Source: Hyphomicrobiales bacterium
GTDB lineage: Bacteria > Pseudomonadota > Alphaproteobacteria > Rhizobiales > Rhizobiaceae
Length of the DNA: 64,000 bases
Assembly (NCBI GenBank): GCA_900465685.1
Contig: UEGR01000007.1
Coordinates: 186,001 to 250,000, forward strand
Direction of reading: 5' to 3'
Made by a program: the position numbers and the translations under genes. The notes beneath the pieces are model-generated. The model searched no databases and was not told the origin of the DNA. It worked only from the letters and a program-made list of their open reading frames with translations. Positions 45,157-53,294 of the stretch are shown here, one piece after another (position 1 is the stretch's first letter; each line of letters begins with the position of its first letter).

Positions 45157-45923
45157 GGCGGAAGCGGAATCAGCGCGGCAGGCACATCGCAGGTCTTGTC
45201 CGGCGATTTGCAGATATCGGCGATGACACAATGCTCGCATTCGGGCTTGCGCGCCTTGCAGGTATAGCGCCCGTGCAGGATCAGCCAGTGATGGGCGTGC
45301 AGCATATATTCCGCCGGAATGACCCGCACCAATATGGCCTCGACCGCATCCGGCGTCTTGCCCGGCGCCAGACCGATCCGGTTGCCGATGCGCAATATAT
45401 GCGTGTCCACTGCCATGGTCGGCTGGCCGAACGACATGTTGAGCACGACATTGGCCGTCTTGCGTCCGACGCCCGGCAGTTTGACCAGCGCGTCGCGGTC
45501 GCCCGGCACCTCACCGCCATGGTCGCGGATCAGCGCTTCCGAAAGCAGGATGACATTCTTCGCCTTGTTGCGCCAAAGGCCGATGGTACGAATATAATTG
45601 CCGACCTTTTCCTCACCCAGCGCCAGCATTTTCTGCGGCGTGTCAGCGACGGCAAACAGACCGCGCGTCGCCTTGTTGACGCCCGCATCCGTCGCCTGAG
45701 CGGATAGCACCACCGCCACCAGCAAGGTGAAGGCGTTCACATGCTCCAGTTCGCCCTTCGGTTCCGGGCGCTGCACGGAGAACCGGCGGAAGATTTCGTG
45801 AGTCTCGTCAGCCGTATAAAGCGTACCGGCCACGCGGCGCGGGCGACGAACGGCGGGGCTCGCTGCCGGGCTGCTTGCGGCGACGGAAACTGTCACGGGC
45901 GATTTGATTTTGGCCTTTTGCAT
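45147..45923 (-). CDS. nth: Endonuclease III
   Basis: 258 residues from the ATG at 45923 (MQKAKIKS), with an unusually long, Ala/Pro-rich N-terminal tail before the conserved core. The helix-hairpin-helix LPGVGRKTANVVL includes the catalytic lysine, AVDTHILRIGNRIGL the catalytic aspartate, and CX6CX2CX5C (CKARKPECEHCVIADIC) holds the [4Fe-4S] cluster. It removes oxidised pyrimidines from DNA. Confidence 0.93.
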   Translation of the reverse strand: MQKAKIKSPVTVSVAASSPAASPAVRRPRRVAGTLYTADETHEIFRRFSVQRPEPKGELEHVNAFTLLVAVVLSAQATDAGVNKATRGLFAVADTPQKMLALGEEKVGNYIRTIGLWRNKAKNVILLSEALIRDHGGEVPGDRDALVKLPGVGRKTANVVLNMSFGQPTMAVDTHILRIGNRIGLAPGKTPDAVEAILVRVIPAEYMLHAHHWLILHGRYTCKARKPECEHCVIADICKSPDKTCDVPAALIPLPPQA

Positions 45924-46006
45924 TCTGTCTCTATACTGAGGTCTGTTCCTGGAAGACAACCCGCAGCTTGACGCAGGCGGCTTTCAGATCAAGGGTTCAG
46001 ACTTCA

Positions 46007-46504
46007 ATGCACCATCCAGACGGCGCGGAACCGGACAGGTTCGAGACCCCTATTTTTGAAGCCTTGCTGACGCCCTATCGCTCGCTGGGGCGCACGGGCT
46101 TCACCGTCCTGATGGCGGCACTTATCGGCTGCTGGTTGTTTGTCGGAATTTTGTTCTGGTCCATTGGCGCATGGCCAATCTTCGGCTTTTTCGGTCTCGA
46201 TGTGCTGTTGATCTATCTGGCATTTCGCTGGAATTACCGCTCTGCCCGGGCGCGTGAAGAGATTTCCGTTTCGCGCGCAGCCCTGCATATCCGCCAATAT
46301 GCCCCTTCCGGCAAAATGACGGCGCATCAGTTCAACCCCTTCTGGACGCGCTTTCGCGTGGCGCGAAAGCCGGATATCGGCATTACGGATATGAGCGTTG
46401 AAAGCCGCGACAAGCACGTCGCCATCGGCAGTTTTCTGAACCCCGACGACCGCGAAAACTTCGCCACCGCCTTTCGCGCAGCCTTGGCCGAGGCACGACG
46501 GTAG
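46007..46504 (+). CDS. DUF2244 membrane protein
   Basis: 165 residues from the ATG at 46007; an upstream TTG is less likely. Two central hydrophobic segments (FTVLMAALIGCWLFVGILFW and WPIFGFFGLDVLLIYLAF) are followed by a soluble C-terminus ending in FLNPDDRENFATAFRAALAEARR. DUF2244 has no known function. It is divergent from nth. Confidence 0.8.
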   Translation: MHHPDGAEPDRFETPIFEALLTPYRSLGRTGFTVLMAALIGCWLFVGILFWSIGAWPIFGFFGLDVLLIYLAFRWNYRSARAREEISVSRAALHIRQYAPSGKMTAHQFNPFWTRFRVARKPDIGITDMSVESRDKHVAIGSFLNPDDRENFATAFRAALAEARR

Positions 46505-46617
46505 AGCGCGTTTCAATATATGCTAAGTTTGACACTATCCGCCCCGCAACAGTGGCGGGTATCGCCCTGCCCCATCGTCGTTTTACGATATGACAAAGGG
46601 GGATTCCGGCATTGGCC

Positions 46618-46646
46618 CTTGAAGTCGGGCTTTTCACAAGCCATAT
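46618..46646 (+). promoter_or_regulatory. RpoH (sigma-32) promoter of hsp20
   Basis: CTTGAA (46618-46623), 17-base spacer, CCATAT (46641-46646). With the preceding CC this equals the rhizobial RpoH consensus CNCTTGAA-N17-CCANAT. The transcript would start near 46653. Confidence 0.7.
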
Positions 46647-46652
46647 CAGTTA

Positions 46653-46717
46653 GCGGAGAGATACGCCGAACGGGTTCTCTTCATAACGGTCGCTTCTCAT
46701 CAAGGACTGATGCAATG
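46653..46717 (+). promoter_or_regulatory. ROSE-type RNA thermometer of hsp20
   Basis: The last hairpin of the 5' UTR (46687-46709) pairs CGGTCGCTT with AAGGACTG around a 6-base loop and buries the ribosome-binding AAGGA. The pairing contains the ROSE core UCGCU (U-Y-G-C-U) opposite AGGA, with the characteristic G-G opposition and one unpaired pyrimidine. An upstream GAGAGA/TTCTCT hairpin completes the usual layout. Heat would melt it and free the ribosome-binding site. Confidence 0.65.
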
Positions 46718-47137
46718 ACAAGAATGACTCCGTTTTCGAGCCCTCTCTTGCTCGGATTCGACACGATGGAAAAGACACTCGAACGGATTGCCAAATCCGG
46801 CGATGGCTACCCGCCCTATAATATCGAACGCCTACGCGGTGAAACAGGCTCTGAGCGCTTGCGCATTACGCTTGCCGTGGCAGGTTTCTCCAGCGAAGAT
46901 CTCGACGTCATGACGGAAGACAACCAGCTTGTCATCCGCGGGCGACAGACCGACGACACCGAACGCGAATATCTGCACCGCGGCATCGCGGCCCGTCAGT
47001 TTCAGCGTGTGTTCGTGCTGGCCGATGGCATGCGGGTGCTGGGTTGCGAGTTGAAAAACGGTCTTCTCGCTGTCGATCTCGACCGACCGGAACCGGAACG
47101 GCTGATCAAGAAAATCAACATAGCTGTGAAAGACTGA
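46715..47137 (+). CDS. Small heat shock protein Hsp20 (IbpA-like)
   Basis: 140 residues from the ATG at 46715, with AAGGA 8 bases upstream; the longer frame to 46520 crosses the promoter and is not coding. It carries the alpha-crystallin domain (YNIERLRGETGSERLRITLA, GFSSEDLDVM, GIAARQFQRVFVLADGM) and a C-terminal INI anchor. It is a cytoplasmic holdase chaperone. It pairs with the DUF1150 gene 100 bases downstream. Confidence 0.93.
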   Translation: MTRMTPFSSPLLLGFDTMEKTLERIAKSGDGYPPYNIERLRGETGSERLRITLAVAGFSSEDLDVMTEDNQLVIRGRQTDDTEREYLHRGIAARQFQRVFVLADGMRVLGCELKNGLLAVDLDRPEPERLIKKINIAVKD

Positions 47138-47241
47138 AAAACGTTCAGGTTTCGTTCAGTCATTAAGGCTATGATAACTATCGTGAAGCTCTGGTGCGGC
47201 ATAGCCGTGAATGGTGTGCCGCTCAAATGGAGGCTAAGACC

Positions 47242-47487
47242 ATGAACAGACAGGTTCTCACCGAAAATGAATTCGCTCATCTGGGCGAAGGTGAAATTGC
47301 CTACGTACGCAAGATCCGCTCCGACGATCTGGCACGCAGCTTCCCTGCCCTCCCACCAATCGAGCCTGGTCTTGAACTCTGGGCTCTCTTTGGCGCAAGC
47401 GGCGAGCCGATTGTGCTCTCCGATGTCCGCGCTACTGCGCTGCAAGGCGCACATGAACACGAATTACGCACGGTGCTGCTCAACTAA
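47242..47487 (+). CDS. DUF1150 family protein
   Basis: 81 residues from the ATG at 47242, placed 8 bases after GGAGG (47229-47233). The DUF1150 pattern is LGEGEIAYVRKIRSDD and LWALFGASGEPIVLSD. This small family is frequently encoded just after Hsp20 genes in Rhizobiales, so it may be part of the heat response, but its function is unknown. Confidence 0.85.
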   Translation: MNRQVLTENEFAHLGEGEIAYVRKIRSDDLARSFPALPPIEPGLELWALFGASGEPIVLSDVRATALQGAHEHELRTVLLN

Positions 47488-47512
47488 AATGGCAGCCCTG
47501 CTGAATATGCAA

Positions 47513-47547
47513 CGATAGCGGCTCCACGCTATGCAGAGCCGCTATCG
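47513..47547 (+). terminator. Strong hairpin after the hsp20-DUF1150 unit
   Basis: A 12-bp perfect stem CGATAGCGGCTC/GAGCCGCTATCG with an 11-base loop. No T-run follows, so termination is plausible but not certain. Confidence 0.5.
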
Positions 47548-47748
47548 CCACTATTGTGTGGCTGGCGTAAGAGTTGCATGCTGGTCTTTACTGCTTCGAG
47601 TAAAGCTCCTCGGCGCTCTTAAAGCGCTTTATATGTCGAATAAACCCCAGCTCCATTCCCGTCCTGGATTGCTTTCTTATTAAGCCTTGGTATTCGCCCG
47701 GGCAAAAACGGAAGCAAAAAGAGGAGCAATTCAGAAATCAAGTATATA

Positions 47749-47940
47749 TTATTTATTCATACATTCTTTGAATCTATCTTCAATACATGAATGCTTGTCA
47801 GAAATAGGCTTTAGCGGTCCAACGCAATGACTCAAAGCGTATTTTCTGCAGACCTCCTCTTTATCATTCACATTTCCATCGGCGAGTGCGACGTTAAAAG
47901 CTGTAAAAATAGCGATTAAGGTGAAAATGTATTTATTCAA
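47749..47940 (-). CDS. Small secreted twin-CX7C protein A
   Basis: 63 residues if the TTG at 47940 is the start; GAGG lies 9 bases upstream of it, and the result is a clean signal peptide MNKYIFTLIAIFTAFNVALA. A frame start at 47953-47955 (also TTG) would lack a ribosome-binding site. The mature 43-residue part has exactly four cysteines: CRKYALSHC and CIEDRFKEC, each a CX7C, 12 residues apart. It is one of three similar genes in tandem. No known family is recognised. The region is AT-rich compared with its neighbours. Confidence 0.6.
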   Translation of the reverse strand: MNKYIFTLIAIFTAFNVALADGNVNDKEEVCRKYALSHCVGPLKPISDKHSCIEDRFKECMNK

Positions 47941-48134
47941 TTTTCGCTGCCTCAAACCAATCTAAAATAATGATATAAAAACTGATTTCCATATTACCAA
48001 TAAAGACATCAGTCCAACGAGCACTCTGTCTTGGAAAAGATACCGAACATGGTGTTGATCACTTAAAATATTAATCTACTGAATGTGACACGATATTAAT
48101 TCTCAATGCAGAATTTTTATTACCGCAATGGCAT

Positions 48135-48344
48135 TTACTTTACGGGATTAGGCTGAAACTTCTCCGCCATGCACATTTTGTATTGATGATTGCGACAGGC
48201 ATCAACGCTAGCTTTGACGAGCTCTGGCAGAGTATCGCATTCTATTTTTGCCCGCTCGGTACACACCACGCTTCTGTCAGCCCATGCAACATTGGTGACA
48301 GCCCCCAAAGCAATCAATGCAAAAATTACTTTTTTGAATTTGAT
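48135..48344 (-). CDS. Small secreted twin-CX7C protein B, start codon altered
   Basis: 69 codons counted from ATC at 48344, where the paralogues would have ATG. The reading gives IKFKKVIFALIALGAVTNVAWA, a typical signal peptide, then a 47-residue mature part with CTERAKIEC and CRNHQYKMC (CX7C twice, 13 apart). No ATG, GTG or TTG stands at the right place; the first usable TTG (48317) is inside the signal peptide and lacks a ribosome-binding site. TGAGG lies only 2 bases before the ATC. The gene may be decaying or use a rare start. Confidence 0.5.
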   Translation of the reverse strand: MKFKKVIFALIALGAVTNVAWADRSVVCTERAKIECDTLPELVKASVDACRNHQYKMCMAEKFQPNPVK

Positions 48345-48369
48345 ATCCTCAGTATAATTAAATTATGAA

Positions 48370-48582
48370 TTACTTGCCAAATTCCGGGCAAAGTGGCAAT
48401 TTTTTCGCTAAGCATTCATGATAATCTGCATTGAACCCCAGAAAATCACTCCCGTGCTTCGCGATACACTCTTTTCCAACACGCTCAACACACTCAATTT
48501 TATTTTCAGCAGCCAATGCGGGACCGGAAAATACTATCGCAGCAATCAATGCTGAAAAATATTTCTTCAATTTATTTTCCAT
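48370..48582 (-). CDS. Small secreted twin-CX7C protein C
   Basis: 70 residues from an ATG. The signal peptide is MENKLKKYFSALIAAIVFSG followed by PALA, then a 46-residue mature part with CVERVGKEC and CLAKKLPLC, each CX7C, 17 residues apart. It is the first of three tandem paralogues on the minus strand and ends 25 bases before the B gene. The even cysteine number and periplasmic export suggest two disulfides joining two helices. Function unknown; no match to a named family that I recognise. Confidence 0.65.
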   Translation of the reverse strand: MENKLKKYFSALIAAIVFSGPALAAENKIECVERVGKECIAKHGSDFLGFNADYHECLAKKLPLCPEFGK

Positions 48583-48680
48583 CTTTATGAGTTTTACAAA
48601 ATCCTTCTACACGAGTTCTATTCATCGCATAATCCATATTTTAAGCGAGCCTAATAATACTATGCGGCATAGCGGAAATA

Positions 48681-48762
48681 GCAAAAGCCGCCACTCTGAA
48701 CGAGTGACGGCTTCACAAAAATCGATTTCAAAGCGCCGGTACGAACAAATCCGGCGCTTTTA
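48681..48762 (-). terminator. Two hairpins downstream of ptsN
   Basis: Stem AAAGCGCCGG/CCGGCGCTTT at 48730-48760 lies directly after the ptsN stop. A second stem AAGCCGYCACTC/GAGTGNCGGCTT at 48685-48713 is followed on the minus strand by TTTTGC. The second is the better terminator. Confidence 0.65.
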
Positions 48763-48765
48763 GGC

Positions 48766-49230
48766 TCAGGCGGCGTTGGAGGCCGGCTGGGCTGTCAGAA
48801 ATGAATAAAGCGCCTGTGCATCATGTGTGCCTCGCAGCTTGGCGACCATATCCGGATCGCGGAGCATACGCGCAATGCGCGACAAGGCTTTCAGATGATC
48901 AGCCCCGGCATTTTCCGGGGCCAACAGCAGGAAAACGAGATCGACAGGCTGATCATCCAGCGCCTCGAAATCAACCGGCGTTTCAAGGCGCGCGAAGATG
49001 CCGGCAATCTTGCCGATATTCGCCAGCTTACCGTGCGGGATAGCCACACCGCTGCCCACCCCGGTCGAACCGAGGCGTTCACGCTGGAGAATTGTTTCGA
49101 AAACTTCACGCTCAGGGAGACCGGTCAGTTCCGCAGCCTTTTCAGACAAAATCTGCAAAAGCTGCTTTTTGGAGCTGGCTTTCAGCGCGGGGATAATCGC
49201 CCCCGGCTGAATCAGATCACTAAGATCCAT
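48766..49230 (-). CDS. ptsN: PTS IIA-like nitrogen-regulatory protein
   Basis: 154 residues of the EIIA-Ntr family; the phosphorylated histidine is in GVGSGVAIPHGKL near residue 66. It links the nitrogen phosphotransferase chain to potassium, nitrogen and stress control. It ends the conserved rpoN-hpf-ptsN series, 120 bases after hpf. Confidence 0.92.
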   Translation of the reverse strand: MDLSDLIQPGAIIPALKASSKKQLLQILSEKAAELTGLPEREVFETILQRERLGSTGVGSGVAIPHGKLANIGKIAGIFARLETPVDFEALDDQPVDLVFLLLAPENAGADHLKALSRIARMLRDPDMVAKLRGTHDAQALYSFLTAQPASNAA

Positions 49231-49351
49231 TCTCTCCGTTCCTTCTTCAATCAGGCCGTTTTCGGCCCGGTTTTAGGAAGCGCACGCAACTACCCACGAA
49301 TGGGCCCGCCCTTCACAGCGGTTACGCATAACGTGCGCTTCGGGTTTGCCG

Positions 49352-49954
49352 TCAGACGCGAGGCGCGGCCTGGCGGGTAACCGTCGATGGGTCAACCCAG
49401 CCGATATTGCCGTCCGCTCGACGGTAGACGATGTTTACTTCATCATTGCCCGCGTTCCGGAAAACCAGAACCGGATTTTCAATCAGATCAAGCTCGACCA
49501 CCGCCGAAGCCACCGACATGGTGCGCAGGGCGACAGACGTTTCCGCCACAATGGTAGGCGCATAATCAGCCGGAAGCTCCTCCTCTTCCTCCGGCAGCGG
49601 TGCCATAACACGATATGCCACGTCGTCATAGATCGCATTTGGCTGGGTAGCCGTACGCGACTTCAGACGGCGCTTATAGCGCCGAAGGCGGGTTTCAATC
49701 TTGTCCGCTGCCGCATCAAAAGCCAGCTGCGGATCCTGCGCATCACCAGTGCTTTGTAGCGTCGCACCACTGTCGAGGTGCAATGTACAATCCGCACTGA
49801 ACCGTGAGCCGGACTTCGAGACCGTTACCTGCCCGGAAAAGCCATGATCGAAATATTTGCCGACCGTTTCATTCACCCGATCTACGATCCGGGTTGTGAA
49901 AGCTTCACCGACGTCCATATGCTTTCCAGATACACGCAGAGTCATTTGGCACAC
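49352..49954 (-). CDS. hpf: Ribosome hibernation promoting factor, long form
   Basis: 200 residues: an N-terminal HPF/RaiA domain (MTLRVSGKHMDVGEAFTTRI...DCTLHLDSGATLQS), a charged linker and the C-terminal long-HPF dimerisation domain (NPVLVFRNAGNDEVNIVYRRADGNIGWVDP). It joins two 70S ribosomes into inactive 100S dimers in stationary phase. GAGGTG precedes the ATG by 8 bases. A sigma-54-type promoter lies about 300 bases upstream. Confidence 0.92.
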   Translation of the reverse strand: MCQMTLRVSGKHMDVGEAFTTRIVDRVNETVGKYFDHGFSGQVTVSKSGSRFSADCTLHLDSGATLQSTGDAQDPQLAFDAAADKIETRLRRYKRRLKSRTATQPNAIYDDVAYRVMAPLPEEEEELPADYAPTIVAETSVALRTMSVASAVVELDLIENPVLVFRNAGNDEVNIVYRRADGNIGWVDPSTVTRQAAPRV

Positions 49955-50602
49955 CTCATTTGCGTTACACCACAGGGCTTAGTCTAATCACAAGGCAAGC
50001 GAAGCGCAAAGCGAACCGTCATCAAAGATGGCATTCATCCTACGGGTTTTTCAGACTTGATCCGGCTTGCCGGTCGAAACCCCGAAACACCTTCAAAATC
50101 CACGCTTTTCCGATCAAAAACCGGTCAAACGGCACCTTGAAACTTCCTTGTCTTATGCAACGCCCCAAACGCGTGATCGTTGCCGTTTCTGCTAAACTGC
50201 CTTTCCTTTAAGCACTCGGACATCCGCTAACTCTTTCAGAAAAAGCCGATGCATATTTTGTGCCACATTCGCAAAAGCCCGCAAAACCGGACTATTCCAG
50301 CTTTTTCGGGCAAGCGTTGCAGCGCGAGCCGGGCTTCTATTGATTGAAACGGCGCTTGTCAATTGGTCCTCCTGCCAGTTGGCCAACTCGAAGCGCTGCC
50401 GGTTCTTGCGATCATGATCGATTTTTTCTGATCGAACGGTGCTTCAAGTTCAAAATTTCAGAGCATTCTCTTGGGTTTGAACCGGTCAAAAATCGCTCTG
50501 GAGGTACAATCGTCTATTCCGGACCACCGGGTAACCGGTGGTTTAAACAGTTGTTTTGACACGCATCTCGTCCGAAAACAGTTTCGCGTTCCGGGATGTG
50601 TT
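49955..50602. other. Long hpf upstream region
   Basis: 650 bases with no convincing gene. It contains the hairpin ACCACCGG-GTAA-CCGGTGGT (50523-50542), a candidate rpoN transcript end without a clear T-run, and the sigma-54-type promoter at 50250-50265. The small minus-strand frame at 50192-50386 lacks family features. Confidence 0.4.
50250..50265 (-). promoter_or_regulatory. Sigma-54-type -24/-12 promoter upstream of hpf
   Basis: On the minus strand TGGCAC-AAAAT-ATGCA keeps the invariant GG-N10-GC spacing and matches the TGGCAC-N5-TTGCA consensus except for one base. It points at hpf, downstream of rpoN itself. Confidence 0.5.
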
Positions 50603-52180
50603 CTAAGAAACAGAAAGCTTGGCTTTCTTCTCACGCCTGCGCTGAACCGATGAAGCAATATTCATCGATTCCCGATATTTTGCGACAGTTCTTCGCGCAA
50701 TATCCACACCGTCTTTCTTCAATGCATCAACAATTGCATCGTCAGACAGGACATCATCTGGCTTTTCAGCGTCGATCATCTGGCGAATACGATGCCGAAC
50801 ACTTTCGGAAGAATGGGCGTCTCCGCCCTCCGACGAGGCGATGGAAGCGGTGAAGAAATAACGCAATTCGAACACGCCGCGTGGCGTTTCCATGAACTTG
50901 TTCGCCGTCACGCGGCTGATGGTGGATTCATGCATGCCCACCGCATCGGCCACCATGCGCAAGTTCAGCGGCTTGAGATGCGTGACGCCGTGGCGCAGAA
51001 ACCCGTCCTGCTGGCGCACGATTTCCTGTGTCACCTTTAAAATCGTTCGCGCGCGCTGATCCAGGCTGCGCACCAGCCAGCTCGCCGTCTGCATGCAATC
51101 GGCCAGAAATGTCTTTTCCTCAGCCTTCACCGAAGCGCTCACCTCGGCATAATATTCATTATTGACGATAAGCCTCGGCATGGCCGCCGGGTTAAGCTCG
51201 ATGGCCCAGCCACCGTCACGCGAGGGCGTGACGACCGCATCGGGCACGATGGCGTCGGCCACCGCAACTTCGAACAAGGCGCCGGGCTTCGGATCCAGTG
51301 TGCGGATCTCGGACAGCATGTCGAGAATGTCGGCCTGATCGACACCACAGAGCTTTTTCAGCATGGCGAAATTGCGCCGCGCCAGCAGATCGAGATTATC
51401 GACCAGTGCCGCCATGGCCGGATCGAAACGGTCCTTCAGGCGCAGCTGGATCGCAAGGCATTCGCGCAGATCGCGTGCAAAAATGCCAGGCGGATCAAAG
51501 CTTTGCATCACGGCCAGAACGCGCTCCACCTGCGCGGTCTCCACGCCCAGATTTTGCGCCAGCCCGATAATGTCCACGCGCAGATAGCCGCTCTCGTCCA
51601 GCGCATCGGCGAGAGCCATGGCGATGAAACGGTCAGAGGTCTGCGAAAAGGTCAGGGCGATCTGCTCGCCCACAAAGTCAGCCAGCGAGACCCGGCTCGC
51701 CGTCACCTGATCAAGGTCATATCCGCCACCGCTGCCACTGCTATAGGCGTCGAGCGTCGACGATTTCCACTGGGCGGCGAGGTCGGGATTGATCTCGTCA
51801 TAACGGCCCGGATCGTCGGGAAAAATGTTTTCCAGCGAACTGTCGAAAGTGGTGGAGAGATTTTCAGCAGCATCCGGCGCGTCGGTCTTGAACCAGTCCG
51901 CCTGCCCCTCATCAAAAAGGCCGTCCTCATCCGACTGGCGGTCGTCCGTCGGGTCGCCGCTTGCAGAAGAGCGATCATCGTCACGGGCAACGTCAGCGCC
52001 TGCGAAATCATCATTCGCTGCCTCTATTCTGTCCAGCAGCGGATTCTTTTCAATTTCCAGATCGAGAAAATGCTCAAGCTCAAGATGCGTCATCTGAAGC
52101 AGTTTTATCGACTGCATCAGCTGGGGTGTCATCACCAGCGATTGTGACTGACGGAAATCTAGCTTGGGCGACAGAGCCAT
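50603..52180 (-). CDS. rpoN: RNA polymerase sigma-54 factor
   Basis: 525 residues from the ATG at 52180 (MALSPKLDFRQSQSLVMTPQ). It has the glutamine-rich region I, an acidic region II, the core-binding domain and the C-terminal HTH with the RpoN box ARRTVAKYRE near the end. Sigma-54 serves nitrogen, transport and stress promoters and needs AAA+ activators. It lies between lptB and hpf as in most proteobacteria. The longer TTG-started frame is not supported. Confidence 0.95.
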   Translation of the reverse strand: MALSPKLDFRQSQSLVMTPQLMQSIKLLQMTHLELEHFLDLEIEKNPLLDRIEAANDDFAGADVARDDDRSSASGDPTDDRQSDEDGLFDEGQADWFKTDAPDAAENLSTTFDSSLENIFPDDPGRYDEINPDLAAQWKSSTLDAYSSGSGGGYDLDQVTASRVSLADFVGEQIALTFSQTSDRFIAMALADALDESGYLRVDIIGLAQNLGVETAQVERVLAVMQSFDPPGIFARDLRECLAIQLRLKDRFDPAMAALVDNLDLLARRNFAMLKKLCGVDQADILDMLSEIRTLDPKPGALFEVAVADAIVPDAVVTPSRDGGWAIELNPAAMPRLIVNNEYYAEVSASVKAEEKTFLADCMQTASWLVRSLDQRARTILKVTQEIVRQQDGFLRHGVTHLKPLNLRMVADAVGMHESTISRVTANKFMETPRGVFELRYFFTASIASSEGGDAHSSESVRHRIRQMIDAEKPDDVLSDDAIVDALKKDGVDIARRTVAKYRESMNIASSVQRRREKKAKLSVS

Positions 52181-52440
52181 ACGACGCGTTATTCCCCCTG
52201 CGAACGACTGGTCGACCAAAACCCTGAGCCGCTATTTCACCCGGCCTTGATGACCGGAGTTTCTCCCTGATCAAAACTGGTATGATCCTTGCTTGTCAAT
52301 TCAGAATGTGCAGTTTTGGGACAAAAGGGGAAAAAGTCGCAAGATTGATGCATTTTTTGGAGCGGCTTTTATGTTAGCCAGCTCAAATAGACCCGGAAGC
52401 CGAAGCTTGCGGGTCAAATGGGTTTTTCACTCAGGAATAA

Positions 52441-53280
52441 TCAGAGCGTGAACTGATCACCGAGATAGAGGCGGCGCACATCCGGATTGGCGACAATCTC
52501 GGCCGGGCGACCATGGGTCAGCACCTGACCGGCGTGGATGATATAGGCGCGGTCGATCAGACCGAGCGTTTCACGCACATTGTGGTCGGTGATCAGAACA
52601 CCGATGCCGCGACTGGTCAGATGACGCACGAGCTGCTGAATATCCGAAACCGCAATGGGATCAACGCCCGCGAAGGGCTCATCGAGCAGCATGAAATTCG
52701 GGCGCGACGCAAGCGCGCGGGCAATTTCCAGACGACGCCGCTCACCGCCCGAAAGCGAGATGGCGGGCGCCTTGCGCAGATGCGCAATGTGGAATTCTTC
52801 CAGCAGTGCGTCGAGTTCGGAAGCGCGCTTCTTGCGGTCCTTTTCGACCACTTCAAGCACGGCCTTGATATTGTTCTCGACCGAAAGTCCACGGAAAATG
52901 GACGCTTCCTGCGGCAGATAGCCAATGCCTAGACGCGAGCGACGATACATCGGCATGGATGTGACGTCGAAACCGTCAATCTCGATGGAACCGGCATCGG
53001 CTGGAACCAGACCTGTCACCATGTAGAAACAGGTTGTCTTGCCGGCACCGTTGGGACCGAGGATGCCAACCGCTTCGCCAGCGCGCACGCCGAACGACAC
53101 ACCATTGACGACCTGACGACCGCGATAGCTCTTGCAGAGACCGCGCGCGACCAGCGTGCCCTTCAGGCGCGCCGTCTTGCCCGGCTGTGCTGGCATGACG
53201 CCATGCGCACCGCCCGAAGAGTCGGCACTCTCGGCAACCGCCTGCGGTTCACCGGCTTTCTTGTTCCAGAACAATCCCAC
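52441..53280 (-). CDS. lptB: Lipopolysaccharide export ABC ATPase
   Basis: 279 residues. Walker A GPNGAGKTTCF, signature LSGGERRRLEIARAL, Walker B FMLLDEPFAGVDP, and the switch histidine in VLITDHNVRETL. A 40-residue N-terminal extension (WNKKAGEPQAVAES) precedes the LptB core. With LptFG it drives LPS extraction from the inner membrane. It follows lptA after 14 bases. Confidence 0.95.
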   Translation of the reverse strand: MGLFWNKKAGEPQAVAESADSSGGAHGVMPAQPGKTARLKGTLVARGLCKSYRGRQVVNGVSFGVRAGEAVGILGPNGAGKTTCFYMVTGLVPADAGSIEIDGFDVTSMPMYRRSRLGIGYLPQEASIFRGLSVENNIKAVLEVVEKDRKKRASELDALLEEFHIAHLRKAPAISLSGGERRRLEIARALASRPNFMLLDEPFAGVDPIAVSDIQQLVRHLTSRGIGVLITDHNVRETLGLIDRAYIIHAGQVLTHGRPAEIVANPDVRRLYLGDQFTL

Positions 53281-53294
53281 GCGTGACGCCCCGG

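Noticed and set aside
49948-49964. TGGCAC...TTTGC at the hpf start as a sigma-54 promoter
   Set aside because: The GG to GC distance is 12, not 10, and the orientation is away from hpf.
50192-50386. 64-residue minus-strand ORF upstream of hpf
   Set aside because: No homologous pattern, and it overlaps the better-supported sigma-54-type promoter.
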